Shown here piece after piece: positions 35,516 to 43,480 of a stretch of DNA of 64,000 nt. A program made the translations under genes and the position numbers. The notes under the pieces were generated by a model that was not told the origin of the DNA, made no database searches, and saw nothing but the letters and a program-made list of their open reading frames with translations. Every line of letters begins with the position of its first letter. Position 1 is the stretch's first letter. The DNA is from Xanthomonas sp. CFBP 8443 (GTDB lineage Bacteria; Pseudomonadota; Gammaproteobacteria; Xanthomonadales; Xanthomonadaceae), in the NCBI RefSeq assembly GCF_025666195.1, contig NZ_CP102592.1:310001-374000 (forward strand), given 5' to 3'.

Positions 35516-37878
35516 CACGCCAACTGAGTTCGAAAGCACGTATCTCGCTGGCGCTGCTGTGGCTGGCGTTGCTGGCCGGCGGCGGCTGGTGGCTGGGCAA
35601 CGTGCTGCAGGTGTCGGGCGACCTGCGCAAGTTCATGCCCGAAGCCCAAACCCCCGCGCAGAAACTGCTGCTCGACGAACTCGGCGAAGGCCCGGGCTCG
35701 CGGCTGCTGCTGATGTCGCTGTCCGGCGCCGATGCGGCGACGCTGGCGCGGCAATCGCAGGCGATGCATGCGCAGCTGGCCGCGCAGCGCGACACCTTCG
35801 AGCTGGTCGCCAACGGCGCCGATGCCGGCCTGGACGCGATTCCCGAGCGGCTGCTGGCCTACCGCTACCTGCTCAGCGACAGCTTCGATGCGCACCCGTT
35901 GGATGCGGCGACGCTGGCCGACGCGCTGCAGGCGCGGCTGCAGGACCTGGGGTCGCCGGCTGCGGCGATGGTCGAGCCGCTGCTGCCGCGCGACCCGACC
36001 CTGGAAGTGCTGCACCTGGCCGAAAGCCTGCAACCGGCCGGCGGCCCGCAGCAGCGCGAAGGCGTCTGGTTCGACCGCGCCGGCAAGGACGCGCTGCTGG
36101 TCGCGCAGACCCGTGCCGCCGGTTTCGATCCGACCGGGCAACAGCGGGCGGTGGATGCGATCCATGCCGCCTTCGCCAAGGCCAGTGCCGGCAGCAGCAG
36201 CCGCCTGATCCTGACCGGGCCCGGCGCGTTCTCGGTGGAGATCGGCGGACGCACCCAGAACGAGGCGCAGTGGATCGGCGTGCTGGATACGCTGGGCCTG
36301 GTCGTGCTGCTGCTGGTCGCCTACCGCAGCTGGAAGATCCCGGTGCTCGGCGTGCTGCCGCTGGCCAGCGCCGGCCTGGCCGGACTGGGCGCGGTGGCGC
36401 TGCTGTTCGACGGCGTGCACGGCATCACCGTGGCGTTCGGCTTCACCCTGATCGGCGTGGTGCAGGACTATCCGATCCACCTGTTCAGCCATCAACGCCC
36501 CGGGCTGGACCCGCGCGCCAACGCGCGCCACCTGTGGCCGACGCTGGCCACCGGCGTGGTCTCCACCTGCATCGCCTACGTCACCTTCCTGTTCTCCGGC
36601 GTGGACGGCCTGCGCCAGCTGGCGGTGTTCACCATCGCCGGGCTGCTGGTGGCGGCGCTGACCACGCGCCTGCTGCTGCCGGCGCTGATCGATCCTTCGC
36701 CGCGCGACCATGCCGATTCGCCGGCGCTGGCGCGGCTATGGCGCGGCATCGCCCGCCTGCCGCGGCCGCGCTGGTCGCTGCTGCCGCTGGCGCTGGTCGC
36801 GGCGGCGGTGATCGCGTTCGCGCCGGGCCCGTTCTGGCAGAACGACCTGTCCAAGCTGACTCCGGTGCCGGCCGACGGCCTGGCCCGCGACGCGCACCTG
36901 CGCCAGGAACTGGGCGCGCCGGACGTGCGCTACGTGCTGGCGCTGCCGGCCGCGTCCGCCGACGCCGCGCTGGCCGCCTCCGAGCGGCTGCGTCCGCGCC
37001 TGGACGCGCTGGTGGCGCGCGGCGAACTGGCCGGCTACGACATGGCCGCGCGCTACCTGCCCAGCGCGGCGACCCAGCAGCGGCGCCAGGCGGCATTGCC
37101 CGACGCGGCGCAGGCACAGGCGCTGACCGCCGCCGCGGTCGCCGCCACGCCGTTCCGTGCCGACGCCTTTGCCCCGTTCCTGGCCGACCTGGCGCGCGCC
37201 CGCAGCGCGCCGCCGCTGACCGCGCGCGACCTGCACGGCACGCCGTTGGCGACCACCGTCGATGGCCTGCTGCTGGACCGTGCCGACCACGCCACCGCGC
37301 TGGTGTCGCTGACCGGTTTGCGCGATCCGGCTCTGCTGGCCGGCGCGGTGCAGGGCAGCGGCGCGCAGTTGCTGGACCTCAAGGACGCGTCCGAATCGCT
37401 GGTCGCCGCCTATCGCGGGCGCGTGCTCGGCGCGCTCGGCATCGCCGCGCTGCTGCTGGCGCTGACCGTGGCGATCGCGCTGCGCACGCCGCGCCGGATC
37501 GCGCGGGTGCTGCTGCCGATGGCGCTGACCACGCTGCTGATCCTGGCGATCCTGCGCGGCTGCGGAGTCGAACTGAACCTGTTCCACCTGATCGCGCTGA
37601 TCCTGGCGGCCGGCCTGGGCCTGGACTACGCGCTGTTCTTCGACCACGCCGGCGACGACCGCGCCGACCAGCTGCGCACGCTGCACGCGCTGATCGTGTG
37701 CAGCCTGATGACGCTGCTGGTGTTCGCGCTGCTCGCCGCGTCCAGCATCCCGGTGCTGCGCGCGATCGGCAGCACCGTGGCGCTGGGCGTGCTGTTCAAC
37801 TTCGTGCTGGCGCTGCTGATCTCGCGCGAGACCGCCAGCGATACGCCGGCCGTGGCGCACCGGGAGCACGCCGCATGA
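35512..37878 (+). CDS. MMPL/RND-type xanthomonadin exporter
   Basis: This 788-residue inner-membrane transporter has TM1 at ~11-30, a large periplasmic domain to ~245, a helix bundle (~255-400; TLGLVVLLLVAYRSW and TVAFGFTLIGVVQDYPIHLF), a second periplasmic domain (~430-630) and a last helix bundle (~640-775; IALILAAGLGLDYALFFDH). This twofold RND/MMPL architecture, with the acidic pair in TM4/TM10 regions (VQDYP and LDYALFFDH), is that of pigment and lipid exporters in aryl-polyene clusters. Start 35512 is the third of three tandem copies and the only one that reads into the full gene. It overlaps the next gene by 4 bp. Confidence 0.9.
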   Translation: MTRQLSSKARISLALLWLALLAGGGWWLGNVLQVSGDLRKFMPEAQTPAQKLLLDELGEGPGSRLLLMSLSGADAATLARQSQAMHAQLAAQRDTFELVANGADAGLDAIPERLLAYRYLLSDSFDAHPLDAATLADALQARLQDLGSPAAAMVEPLLPRDPTLEVLHLAESLQPAGGPQQREGVWFDRAGKDALLVAQTRAAGFDPTGQQRAVDAIHAAFAKASAGSSSRLILTGPGAFSVEIGGRTQNEAQWIGVLDTLGLVVLLLVAYRSWKIPVLGVLPLASAGLAGLGAVALLFDGVHGITVAFGFTLIGVVQDYPIHLFSHQRPGLDPRANARHLWPTLATGVVSTCIAYVTFLFSGVDGLRQLAVFTIAGLLVAALTTRLLLPALIDPSPRDHADSPALARLWRGIARLPRPRWSLLPLALVAAAVIAFAPGPFWQNDLSKLTPVPADGLARDAHLRQELGAPDVRYVLALPAASADAALAASERLRPRLDALVARGELAGYDMAARYLPSAATQQRRQAALPDAAQAQALTAAAVAATPFRADAFAPFLADLARARSAPPLTARDLHGTPLATTVDGLLLDRADHATALVSLTGLRDPALLAGAVQGSGAQLLDLKDASESLVAAYRGRVLGALGIAALLLALTVAIALRTPRRIARVLLPMALTTLLILAILRGCGVELNLFHLIALILAAGLGLDYALFFDHAGDDRADQLRTLHALIVCSLMTLLVFALLAASSIPVLRAIGSTVALGVLFNFVLALLISRETASDTPAVAHREHAA

Positions 37879-38318
37879 GCGCGCTTGCGCGCGGACGCGC
37901 CGCGATCGCGGCGCTGGTGCCGCACCAGGGCCTGATGTGCCTGTGGGAAGAAGTGGTCGCCTGGGACGCGCAGCGCATCGTGCTGCGCAGCCACGCGCAT
38001 CGCGAACCCGGGCATCCGCTGCGCAGCGGCGGCCGCCTGCGCGCGCTGCACCTGTGCGAGTACGGCGCGCAGGCGATGGCGGTGCACGGTGGCCTGCTCG
38101 GCCGCGCCAGCGGCAAGCCGGTGCGCCCGGGCATGCTGGTCGCGCTGCGCGGCGTGCAGCTGCACGTGGGCGATCTGCACGACCTGCCGGAGGCGATCGA
38201 GTGCGAGGCCGAGGTGCTGCTGCAGGCCGAGGACAGCCAGCAGTACGGCTTCCGCATCGTGCATGGCGCGCAGCTGCTGGCCGAAGGCCGCGCCACGGTG
38301 ATGCTGGGCGCGGCGTAG
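37875..38318 (+). CDS. Second hot-dog dehydratase (ApeP-type)
   Basis: This 147-residue protein starts at the ATG overlapping the exporter stop. The N-terminal IAALVPHQGLMCLWEEVVAW has the PHxGxM signature of aryl-polyene ApeP dehydratases (His ~17). LHLCEYGAQAMAVHGGLLG forms the hot-dog central helix, followed by VRPGMLVALRGVQLHV and FRIVHGAQLLAEGRATVML strands. It probably pairs with the 95-residue dehydratase at 33149. It is the last clear pigment gene before an accessory insertion. Confidence 0.84.
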   Translation: MSALARGRAAIAALVPHQGLMCLWEEVVAWDAQRIVLRSHAHREPGHPLRSGGRLRALHLCEYGAQAMAVHGGLLGRASGKPVRPGMLVALRGVQLHVGDLHDLPEAIECEAEVLLQAEDSQQYGFRIVHGAQLLAEGRATVMLGAA

Positions 38319-38356
38319 CGGCGCGCACCACCGAGCATGCATGCTGGGAACATCCC

Positions 38357-38926
38357 ATGAAGGCGCTGAGAGCACCGAAACCGGGCGATCTTTTCTATAT
38401 TCCCGCCCTCGATGCCGCCGATGCGCCGGGCTTCGTGATCGCGCGCTACATCGAGTTCATGCCGCCCGCGCTCGGTCATCTGGTCGAGGTGTTCGCTGAT
38501 TTCCATACGCGGATCCCGGCATCCATCACCCAGGTGGATACGTCGCGCCGGCTGTTCAGGCCGATCTTCTGCAGCCTGCGTTTCTCGGCCCTGCCACGCT
38601 GGAAGATCCTTTTCAGCGATCCCCGATACACGCGATCCGACTCCCGCTACGAGGAGATCCAATTCGCTTTCGGAACGGACATCTGGAGCGGAGGGCATAG
38701 CCATCCGGCGCGCGCGGATCGGCGTTCGGGTGTCGAACCGTCCATCTGCTGGCGGATGGACCACCTGGTATTCCGCGTGATCGCGCACTTGCGCGGGGCG
38801 ATCGCCGAACACGCATGCATGGAGTACGCCGCGCTGCCGGAGGACTTGCGCGTCGACAACGACGTCGCGTTCGAACGTGTGAAGAGTGCGGCGGCCAGCA
38901 TGCAGAAGCTGTTCGGCAGCAAATGA
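38357..38926 (+). CDS. Imm26-like (toxin-immunity type) protein, orphan
   Basis: This 189-residue protein begins KPGDLFYIPALDAADAPGFV then IARYIEFMPP and LVEVFADF. The GDxFxIPL...G.ARYI pattern is that of Imm26 immunity proteins of polymorphic toxins. A middle part with FRPIFCSLRFSALPRWKI and a Trp-containing loop follow, then a helical C-terminus. Base composition is less extreme than in neighbouring pigment genes. No toxin gene adjoins it. Assignment rests on the N-terminal third only. An alternative is an uncharacterised protein of similar fold. Confidence 0.5.
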   Translation: MKALRAPKPGDLFYIPALDAADAPGFVIARYIEFMPPALGHLVEVFADFHTRIPASITQVDTSRRLFRPIFCSLRFSALPRWKILFSDPRYTRSDSRYEEIQFAFGTDIWSGGHSHPARADRRSGVEPSICWRMDHLVFRVIAHLRGAIAEHACMEYAALPEDLRVDNDVAFERVKSAAASMQKLFGSK

Positions 38927-38969
38927 AGATGCATCCGGCCGGTCGGCATCGAGCGGCGCGCGTGGCTGC

Positions 38970-39338
38970 TCACTGCGCCTGCGCGTCGAAGTAGGCCTCC
39001 CAGGACCGGGGCGAGGCCTGCAGCGCCGCAGCCTTGGCGAAATACAGCGATGCGTGTCTGCGCCCGGCGCCGTTGCGCAAGGCCACGCCGAGGTTGAAGC
39101 AAGTGTTGCGGTCGCGCGATCCGCGCTTGAGCGCCTGCCGCAGCACCGATGCCGCTTCGTCGTGGCGGCCCAGGTCGCACAGCACCGTGCCCAGGCCGGT
39201 CAGCAGCTCGGGATCGTGCGGCTGCGTGCGCAGCGCGTCGCGCAGCAGCGCTTCCGCCTCGGCCAGGTTGGCGTCCCAGCGCTGCGGTTGCTGGTAGATC
39301 GCCTGCACCAGCGAACGGGCGCGAAGGAGGGCGTTCAT
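38970..39338 (-). CDS. Small TPR protein
   Basis: This 122-residue all-helical protein has about three tetratricopeptide-like units: LAEAEALLRDALRTQPHDPE, LLTGLGTVLCDLGRHDEA and NTCFNLGVALRNGAGRRHAS, then LYFAKAAALQASP. No signal peptide. It is on the opposite strand to the pigment operon, between the Imm26-like gene and the ketoreductase, and divergent from the latter. A scaffolding or toxin-partner role is possible but unsupported. Confidence 0.7.
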   Translation of the reverse strand: MNALLRARSLVQAIYQQPQRWDANLAEAEALLRDALRTQPHDPELLTGLGTVLCDLGRHDEAASVLRQALKRGSRDRNTCFNLGVALRNGAGRRHASLYFAKAAALQASPRSWEAYFDAQAQ

Positions 39339-39538
39339 CGGGTGATTCCTGAAAGTGGCGTGCGTCGATCGCGACAGGCGCGGCTGGCGCGGTCGCGGGG
39401 CATGCTACGTCCGCCGCCATCGTGCTGGCAAAGCGCTGCGCCGCCTGCGCGCGCCGGCGCGTTGCCCGCTACTGACCAGGCCCTCGCCGTGTTCTACGAT
39501 GTTGCGTCCTGCAACGACGCAATACGGAGCACGTGCGC

Positions 39539-40276
39539 ATGACCGATCCTTCGACGAAACGCCGGGCCCTGGTCACCGGCGGGAGCGGCGACCTGGGCGG
39601 GGCGATCTGCCGGCGCCTGGCCGCCGACGGATTGCACGTGATCGTGCATGCCAACGGCAACCTGGCCCGCGCCGCGGCGGTGGTGCAGGACATCGCCGCC
39701 GCCGGCGGCAGCGCCGAGCCGGTGGCGTTCGACGTGGCCGACGCCGATGCCAGCGCCGCGGCGCTGGCCGCGCTGCTGGAGGCCGGGCCGATCCAGGTGG
39801 TGGTCAACAACGCCGGCATCCACGACGACGCGCCGATGGCCGGGATGCGCGCGGCGCAGTGGCACCGGGTCATCGACGTGTCGCTGCACGGCTTCTTCAA
39901 CGTGACCCAGCCGCTGCTGCTGCCGATGGCGCGCACGCGCTGGGGCCGCATCGTCAGCGTCTCGTCGGTGGCGGCGGTGCTCGGCAATCGCGGGCAGACC
40001 AACTACGCCGCGGCCAAGGCCGCGCTGCACGGCGCCAGCAAATCGCTGGCGCGGGAGATGGCCAGCCGCGGGATCAGCGTCAACGTGGTCGCGCCCGGGG
40101 TCATCGAGGGTGCGATGGCCGGCGAGGCGTTCGCGCCGGAGGCGATCAAGCAACTGGTGCCGGCCGGCCGCCCCGGCAAGCCGGAGGAGGTCGCCGCGCT
40201 GGTGGGCTTCCTGTGTTCGGACGCGGCCGGCTACGTCAACGGCCAGGTGATCGGCATCAACGGCGGCATGGGCTAG
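39539..40276 (+). CDS. 3-oxoacyl-ACP reductase (SDR, FabG-like) of the pigment cluster
   Basis: This 245-residue SDR has TGGSGDLGGAI (~13-23) for NADPH, NNAG (~90-93), catalytic Ser ~143, Tyr ~156 and Lys ~160 (NYAAAK), and PGVIEGAM after the active site. It should reduce the beta-keto group in each polyene extension cycle (ApeQ-type role). ATG 39539 has GGAG nine bases upstream; GTG 39533 is less likely. The last two bases of its stop lie inside a MITE-like element that follows directly. Confidence 0.9.
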   Translation: MTDPSTKRRALVTGGSGDLGGAICRRLAADGLHVIVHANGNLARAAAVVQDIAAAGGSAEPVAFDVADADASAAALAALLEAGPIQVVVNNAGIHDDAPMAGMRAAQWHRVIDVSLHGFFNVTQPLLLPMARTRWGRIVSVSSVAAVLGNRGQTNYAAAKAALHGASKSLAREMASRGISVNVVAPGVIEGAMAGEAFAPEAIKQLVPAGRPGKPEEVAALVGFLCSDAAGYVNGQVIGINGGMG

Positions 40277-40507
40277 GGCGTGTCATCCATCCCGAGCAGC
40301 TCGCGCCACTGCCGTGCATGCGTGTTCACGCCAGCGCTGACGCGGCAGCGTGCACGCGCAAGCGTGGCCCTGCGGGTTGGGCCTGTCAGGCCGCCAGCCG
40401 GCACCGCGCGGCTTGACCTGACCGCCGGTCAGGCGCTGCGCCACGCAGCACCGGCTGGCGACCTGACAGACCCAACGCGACCTACTCGGGAATGGATGGC
40501 ACGCCCT
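40275..40507. mobile_element. MITE-like palindromic element (~233 bp)
   Basis: Terminal inverted repeats are AGGGCGTGTCATCCAT (left, 40275) and the complement of ATGGATGGCACGCCCT (right, to 40507); they extend ~25 bp with few mismatches. Inside is a second long imperfect palindrome, with GGGCCTGTCAGGCCGCCAGC against the right-hand half, centred near GACCTGACCGCCGGTCAG (about 40415-40435). No transposase is encoded. No clear target duplication is seen. It starts on the second base of the ketoreductase stop codon. Confidence 0.6.
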
Positions 40508-40520
40508 GGCGGCGCGGCAC

Positions 40521-40549
40521 TTGGAATGCGGGCGGGGCGGGCCTATAGT
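40521..40549 (+). promoter_or_regulatory. Sigma70-type promoter for the 72-residue protein
   Basis: TTGGAA (40521-40526), a 17-bp spacer and TATAGT (40544-40549). The expected +1 falls at about 40556, the A of the start codon, predicting a leaderless transcript. Confidence 0.6.
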
Positions 40550-40555
40550 CGGGCC

Positions 40556-40774
40556 ATGTCCGCCGTGCCTGCCACCAAGAAGCGCCCCAGCCGGGTCCCG
40601 GGCGGCACGGTCGCGACCGTGTCCCAGCTCAAGGACCGGACCTACGCCGTGTTCACCGGGTCGGGCGTGCGCGTGGACCTGCAGGCGTTCTTCAACAGCG
40701 AGTCCGGGCGCCAGGCAGTGAGCAAGGTGGCGCGCACGGTGCGCGGCCGCGTCGAGGCCAAGCGCGCCAAATAG
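40556..40774 (+). CDS. Small basic conserved-type protein
   Basis: This 72-residue basic protein contains KKRPSRVPGGTVATVSQLKD, then YAVFTGSGVRVDLQAFFNSE and a Lys/Arg-rich end (RTVRGRVEAKRAK). No domain recognised; the charge would suit nucleic-acid or membrane-surface binding. There is no Shine-Dalgarno before the ATG, and the promoter places the transcript start at or next to it. It is 15 bp before the next gene, likely the same transcript. Confidence 0.65.
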   Translation: MSAVPATKKRPSRVPGGTVATVSQLKDRTYAVFTGSGVRVDLQAFFNSESGRQAVSKVARTVRGRVEAKRAK

Positions 40775-40789
40775 CCGCAGGGGCAAGGA

Positions 40790-41722
40790 ATGCCTTTCAA
40801 CCAATTGCTGTTGCCGCTGATCGGCGGCTATCTGTTCGTCAACTTCACCTTCATCACCTCCTACTGGGCCTCGCGCCAGGGCAAGGAGCAGCTGCTGATG
40901 GCCTCGGCGCTGGTCGGCATCGTCGCGCTGGCGGCGGCGCGGGTGCTGGCGGTGCTGCTGATGGCCACCGCGTGGGGCCGCGAGGCCTGGCAGTTGCTGC
41001 ATCTGGTCGCGCCGTATCCGGGCATCGGTACCGCCTTGCTCGCCTTCCTGATCTGCCTGGCGCTGCGGGTGTGGATCAACTGGTTCTGGCCGCGCGACGA
41101 GGCGGCGCTGTGGCTGTACGGCACCGGCACCTACAACAGTCTGGAGCGCTTGTTCTTCCTCAGCGTGCTGCGCGTGGAGCAGGTCCGCACCCGCGGCTTC
41201 GTCGCCGAACTGGCGCTGCGCATGCTGTGGCATCCGCCGTTGCGCCTGGGCCGCTGGCTGTCGCGCCTGCTGGCGCCGCGCGCGGCGTCGGACCAGGCCG
41301 GGGCGGAGGCGCACCCGGCCGACCGCCTGGACGCGCTGGAGACCAGCGACGGCCTGCTCGCGCCGGTGCCGGTGCTGCTGTCGCTGAAGGATCGCAAGGT
41401 CTATGCCGGCTGGCTGGAATGGATCCCGCCGCTGCGCGCCGACGCCTCGCCGTACCTGCGCCTGATCCCGGTGTGGAGCGGCTACCGCGATGCGCAGACG
41501 TTGCGGGTGGTGGTGACCGAGAACTACTCCGAGGACATCTTCTCCGGTTCCGAGCTGCCGGCGGCGAAGGTGATCTCCACCGGCGATATCGCCAATGCCA
41601 GCCTGTTCGATCCGGACGTGTTCGATCGCTTCGGCAGCGAGCCGGCGGAGGCGGAGCAGGGCGAATCGGATCCAGACGCCGCGCCGCAAGCGCCGCGCCC
41701 GCGCACCGCCGACGCGGAGTGA
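40790..41722 (+). CDS. Membrane protein of unknown function
   Basis: This 310-residue protein has three hydrophobic segments (~5-25, ~38-62 and ~75-97) ending with INWFWPRDEAALWLYGTGTYN. A ~200-residue soluble C-terminal part follows: LLSLKDRKVYAGWLEWIPP, then YLRLIPVWSGYRD, a C-terminal FDPDVFDRFGSEPAEAEQGE and an acidic/Pro tail. The KxYxGW...SGYRD strands suggest a small beta domain, but I cannot name a family. GCAGGGGCAAGG provides the ribosome-binding site. Confidence 0.7.
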   Translation: MPFNQLLLPLIGGYLFVNFTFITSYWASRQGKEQLLMASALVGIVALAAARVLAVLLMATAWGREAWQLLHLVAPYPGIGTALLAFLICLALRVWINWFWPRDEAALWLYGTGTYNSLERLFFLSVLRVEQVRTRGFVAELALRMLWHPPLRLGRWLSRLLAPRAASDQAGAEAHPADRLDALETSDGLLAPVPVLLSLKDRKVYAGWLEWIPPLRADASPYLRLIPVWSGYRDAQTLRVVVTENYSEDIFSGSELPAAKVISTGDIANASLFDPDVFDRFGSEPAEAEQGESDPDAAPQAPRPRTADAE

Positions 41723-41854
41723 GCGCGCCTGTCGCCCGCGCGCGACGCGGCGAGTGCCGGTAGAGCGACGGTCAAAGGCCGTGGCGCTTCACGTGGCGGG
41801 CGCCGCCGGTCTCCATCGCCGGACCCTGCGCCGTCCCGGCACGGCGCGCGGACC

Positions 41855-43480
41855 TCACGCGGCGCGCGCGTACCAGCTGTCGGCCAGCGAGCTCTCGCCG
41901 TCCAGCGTATCGGCGAGCAGCGCGTCCAGGCCGTGGTCGTCGATCTGCGGATGCTGCGCGCGCGCCTGGTCCAGCACTTCGCGCGCCAGCCAGCCCATCC
42001 GCGCGACGTTCTCGCGCACCCGCGCCAGGAACGCCGCGTCGTCCAGTTCGTCGCGCAGTGCCGCGTTGAGCTGGTGGAACCAGCCGATCAGGTACTGGTC
42101 GAGCAGCCGGCCATCGGCCTGCGGCCGGTCCTGCGCGTCGTTGTGGCGGCCCCAGTCGCGCAGCAGCGCCTGCATGCCCAGGTTGAGCTGGCGCGCGTGC
42201 GTGAAGTCCGGGCGCAGCCGGCCCAGCATGGGCAGGTCGGCGATGCGGTCGGAGAAGTACAGCGGCGCCAGCAGCGCCCAGTAGTAGGTGTAGTCCCAGA
42301 TCACCTTGACCGGCATCACCTGCGCATCGCCGAACAACGGGTACTGGTCCTGGTACAGGGTCAGGGTGTTCTCGTAGAACGAGAAATACAGCTGCTGGTA
42401 CAGCTCGGCGTAGGGCGCGATGTTGCGGCCGGCGCGTTCGAGCCCGATCAGTTCGCAGATGTAGGTGTTGGAGATGGCGATGAAGTCGCTGCCCGGCGAA
42501 TAGAACGGGTCCAGGAACACCCCGGCCTCGCCGGTCAGCGCCCAGCGCTGCGCCGAGAACACCTGCTTGCAGCCGTAGGAGAACTTGCGCAGGAACAGGA
42601 AATCCTGCAGCGCGTGCTGGCTCTGTTCGAGCGTGCGCGCCACCTGCGGCTGGTGCTCGTGCAGCCAGGCCATCGCTTTTTCGTGCGTATTCATCGTCTC
42701 CAGCGGATGCATCGCCGCATCGCAGACGATGCCCAGCGAATGCGCGCCGGAGGACAGCGGGATCAGCCAGAACCAGTAGCCAGGCCCGCACATGTGGTTG
42801 GTCGAGCGCCAGCGGTCCGGCGGCGTGCAGCGCTGCAGCCAGGCGCTGTCCTGCGACCAGCCGTTGGGGTCGACCAGTCCGTCCACCCGCCACCACACCG
42901 CATTGGCGTTGTGCGCGTTGTCCTGGGCCAGGCCCAGCTTGCGCTTGAGCAGGCCGGCGCGGCCGCTGGCGTCCACCACCCAGCGCGCGCGCAGCGTGGC
43001 GGCGGCGCCGTCGCGCTCGTAGCGCACCTGGTGGTCGGCGTCGTCCTCGGCCAGGTCGATGCCGCGCACCGTGCAGCCGTCGATGAATTCCACGCCCAGC
43101 GCGCGTGCGCGCTCGCCGAGGAAGTTCTCGAAGCGGCCGCGGTCGATCTGCCACGACGGCGTCGGCAGCAGCTGGCTCACGCCCAGTTCGGTGCAGCGGT
43201 CGATGTCCTCGCGCCCCTCGGAGAAGAAGAAGCGGAAGCCGAACTTGCGGATCTGTTCGGTTTCCAGGTGCTCGCGCAGGCCGAGCACGTTGGCGAAGTA
43301 GTGCGCGCCGATCTCCACCGAGGATTCGCCGACCTTGAACGCGGCCTCGCGCACCGGGTGCACGCGCCGTTCCAGCACGCTGATGCGCAGGTCGGGGTCG
43401 CGCTGGCGCAGTTGCAGGGCCAGGGTCAGCCCGGCCAGGCCGCCACCGGTGATCACCACGTCCGCATGCCGCTCGTTCAT
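41855..43480 (-). CDS. Flavin-dependent halogenase-like enzyme, second of the cluster
   Basis: This 541-residue flavoprotein has VVITGGGLAGLTLALQL (~8-24) for FAD, AAFKVGESSVEIGAHYF in place of the halogenase GES region, the WxWxIP motif as YWFWLIPL, and GEAGVFLDPFYSPGSDFIAI near the flavin. It has a longer helical C-terminal part (~380-541) than the other flavoprotein. It is the last gene of a minus-strand operon KS-CLF-GT2-this gene, joined to the GT by ATGA. Bromination of the polyene or its aryl head is a fair guess; hydroxylation is the alternative. Confidence 0.85.
   Translation of the reverse strand: MNERHADVVITGGGLAGLTLALQLRQRDPDLRISVLERRVHPVREAAFKVGESSVEIGAHYFANVLGLREHLETEQIRKFGFRFFFSEGREDIDRCTELGVSQLLPTPSWQIDRGRFENFLGERARALGVEFIDGCTVRGIDLAEDDADHQVRYERDGAAATLRARWVVDASGRAGLLKRKLGLAQDNAHNANAVWWRVDGLVDPNGWSQDSAWLQRCTPPDRWRSTNHMCGPGYWFWLIPLSSGAHSLGIVCDAAMHPLETMNTHEKAMAWLHEHQPQVARTLEQSQHALQDFLFLRKFSYGCKQVFSAQRWALTGEAGVFLDPFYSPGSDFIAISNTYICELIGLERAGRNIAPYAELYQQLYFSFYENTLTLYQDQYPLFGDAQVMPVKVIWDYTYYWALLAPLYFSDRIADLPMLGRLRPDFTHARQLNLGMQALLRDWGRHNDAQDRPQADGRLLDQYLIGWFHQLNAALRDELDDAAFLARVRENVARMGWLAREVLDQARAQHPQIDDHGLDALLADTLDGESSLADSWYARAA

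Larger units (their letters stand above)
35032..35640 (+). repeat. 218-bp tandem repeat: 5' end of the exporter gene in three copies
   Basis: Units begin at 'gcggccccggatctggacg' at 35032, 35250 and 35468. Exporter start codons follow at 35076, 35294 and 35512, always 218 bp apart. Each unit holds ~132 bp of exporter 5' coding sequence and ~86 bp of linker. The linker contains AGGAGG. The third unit continues into the full gene where the others switch to linker (after the codons for KFMP). Scattered substitutions (for example caggtatcg/caggtttca/caggtgtcg) show the copies are distinct. Confidence 0.93.
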
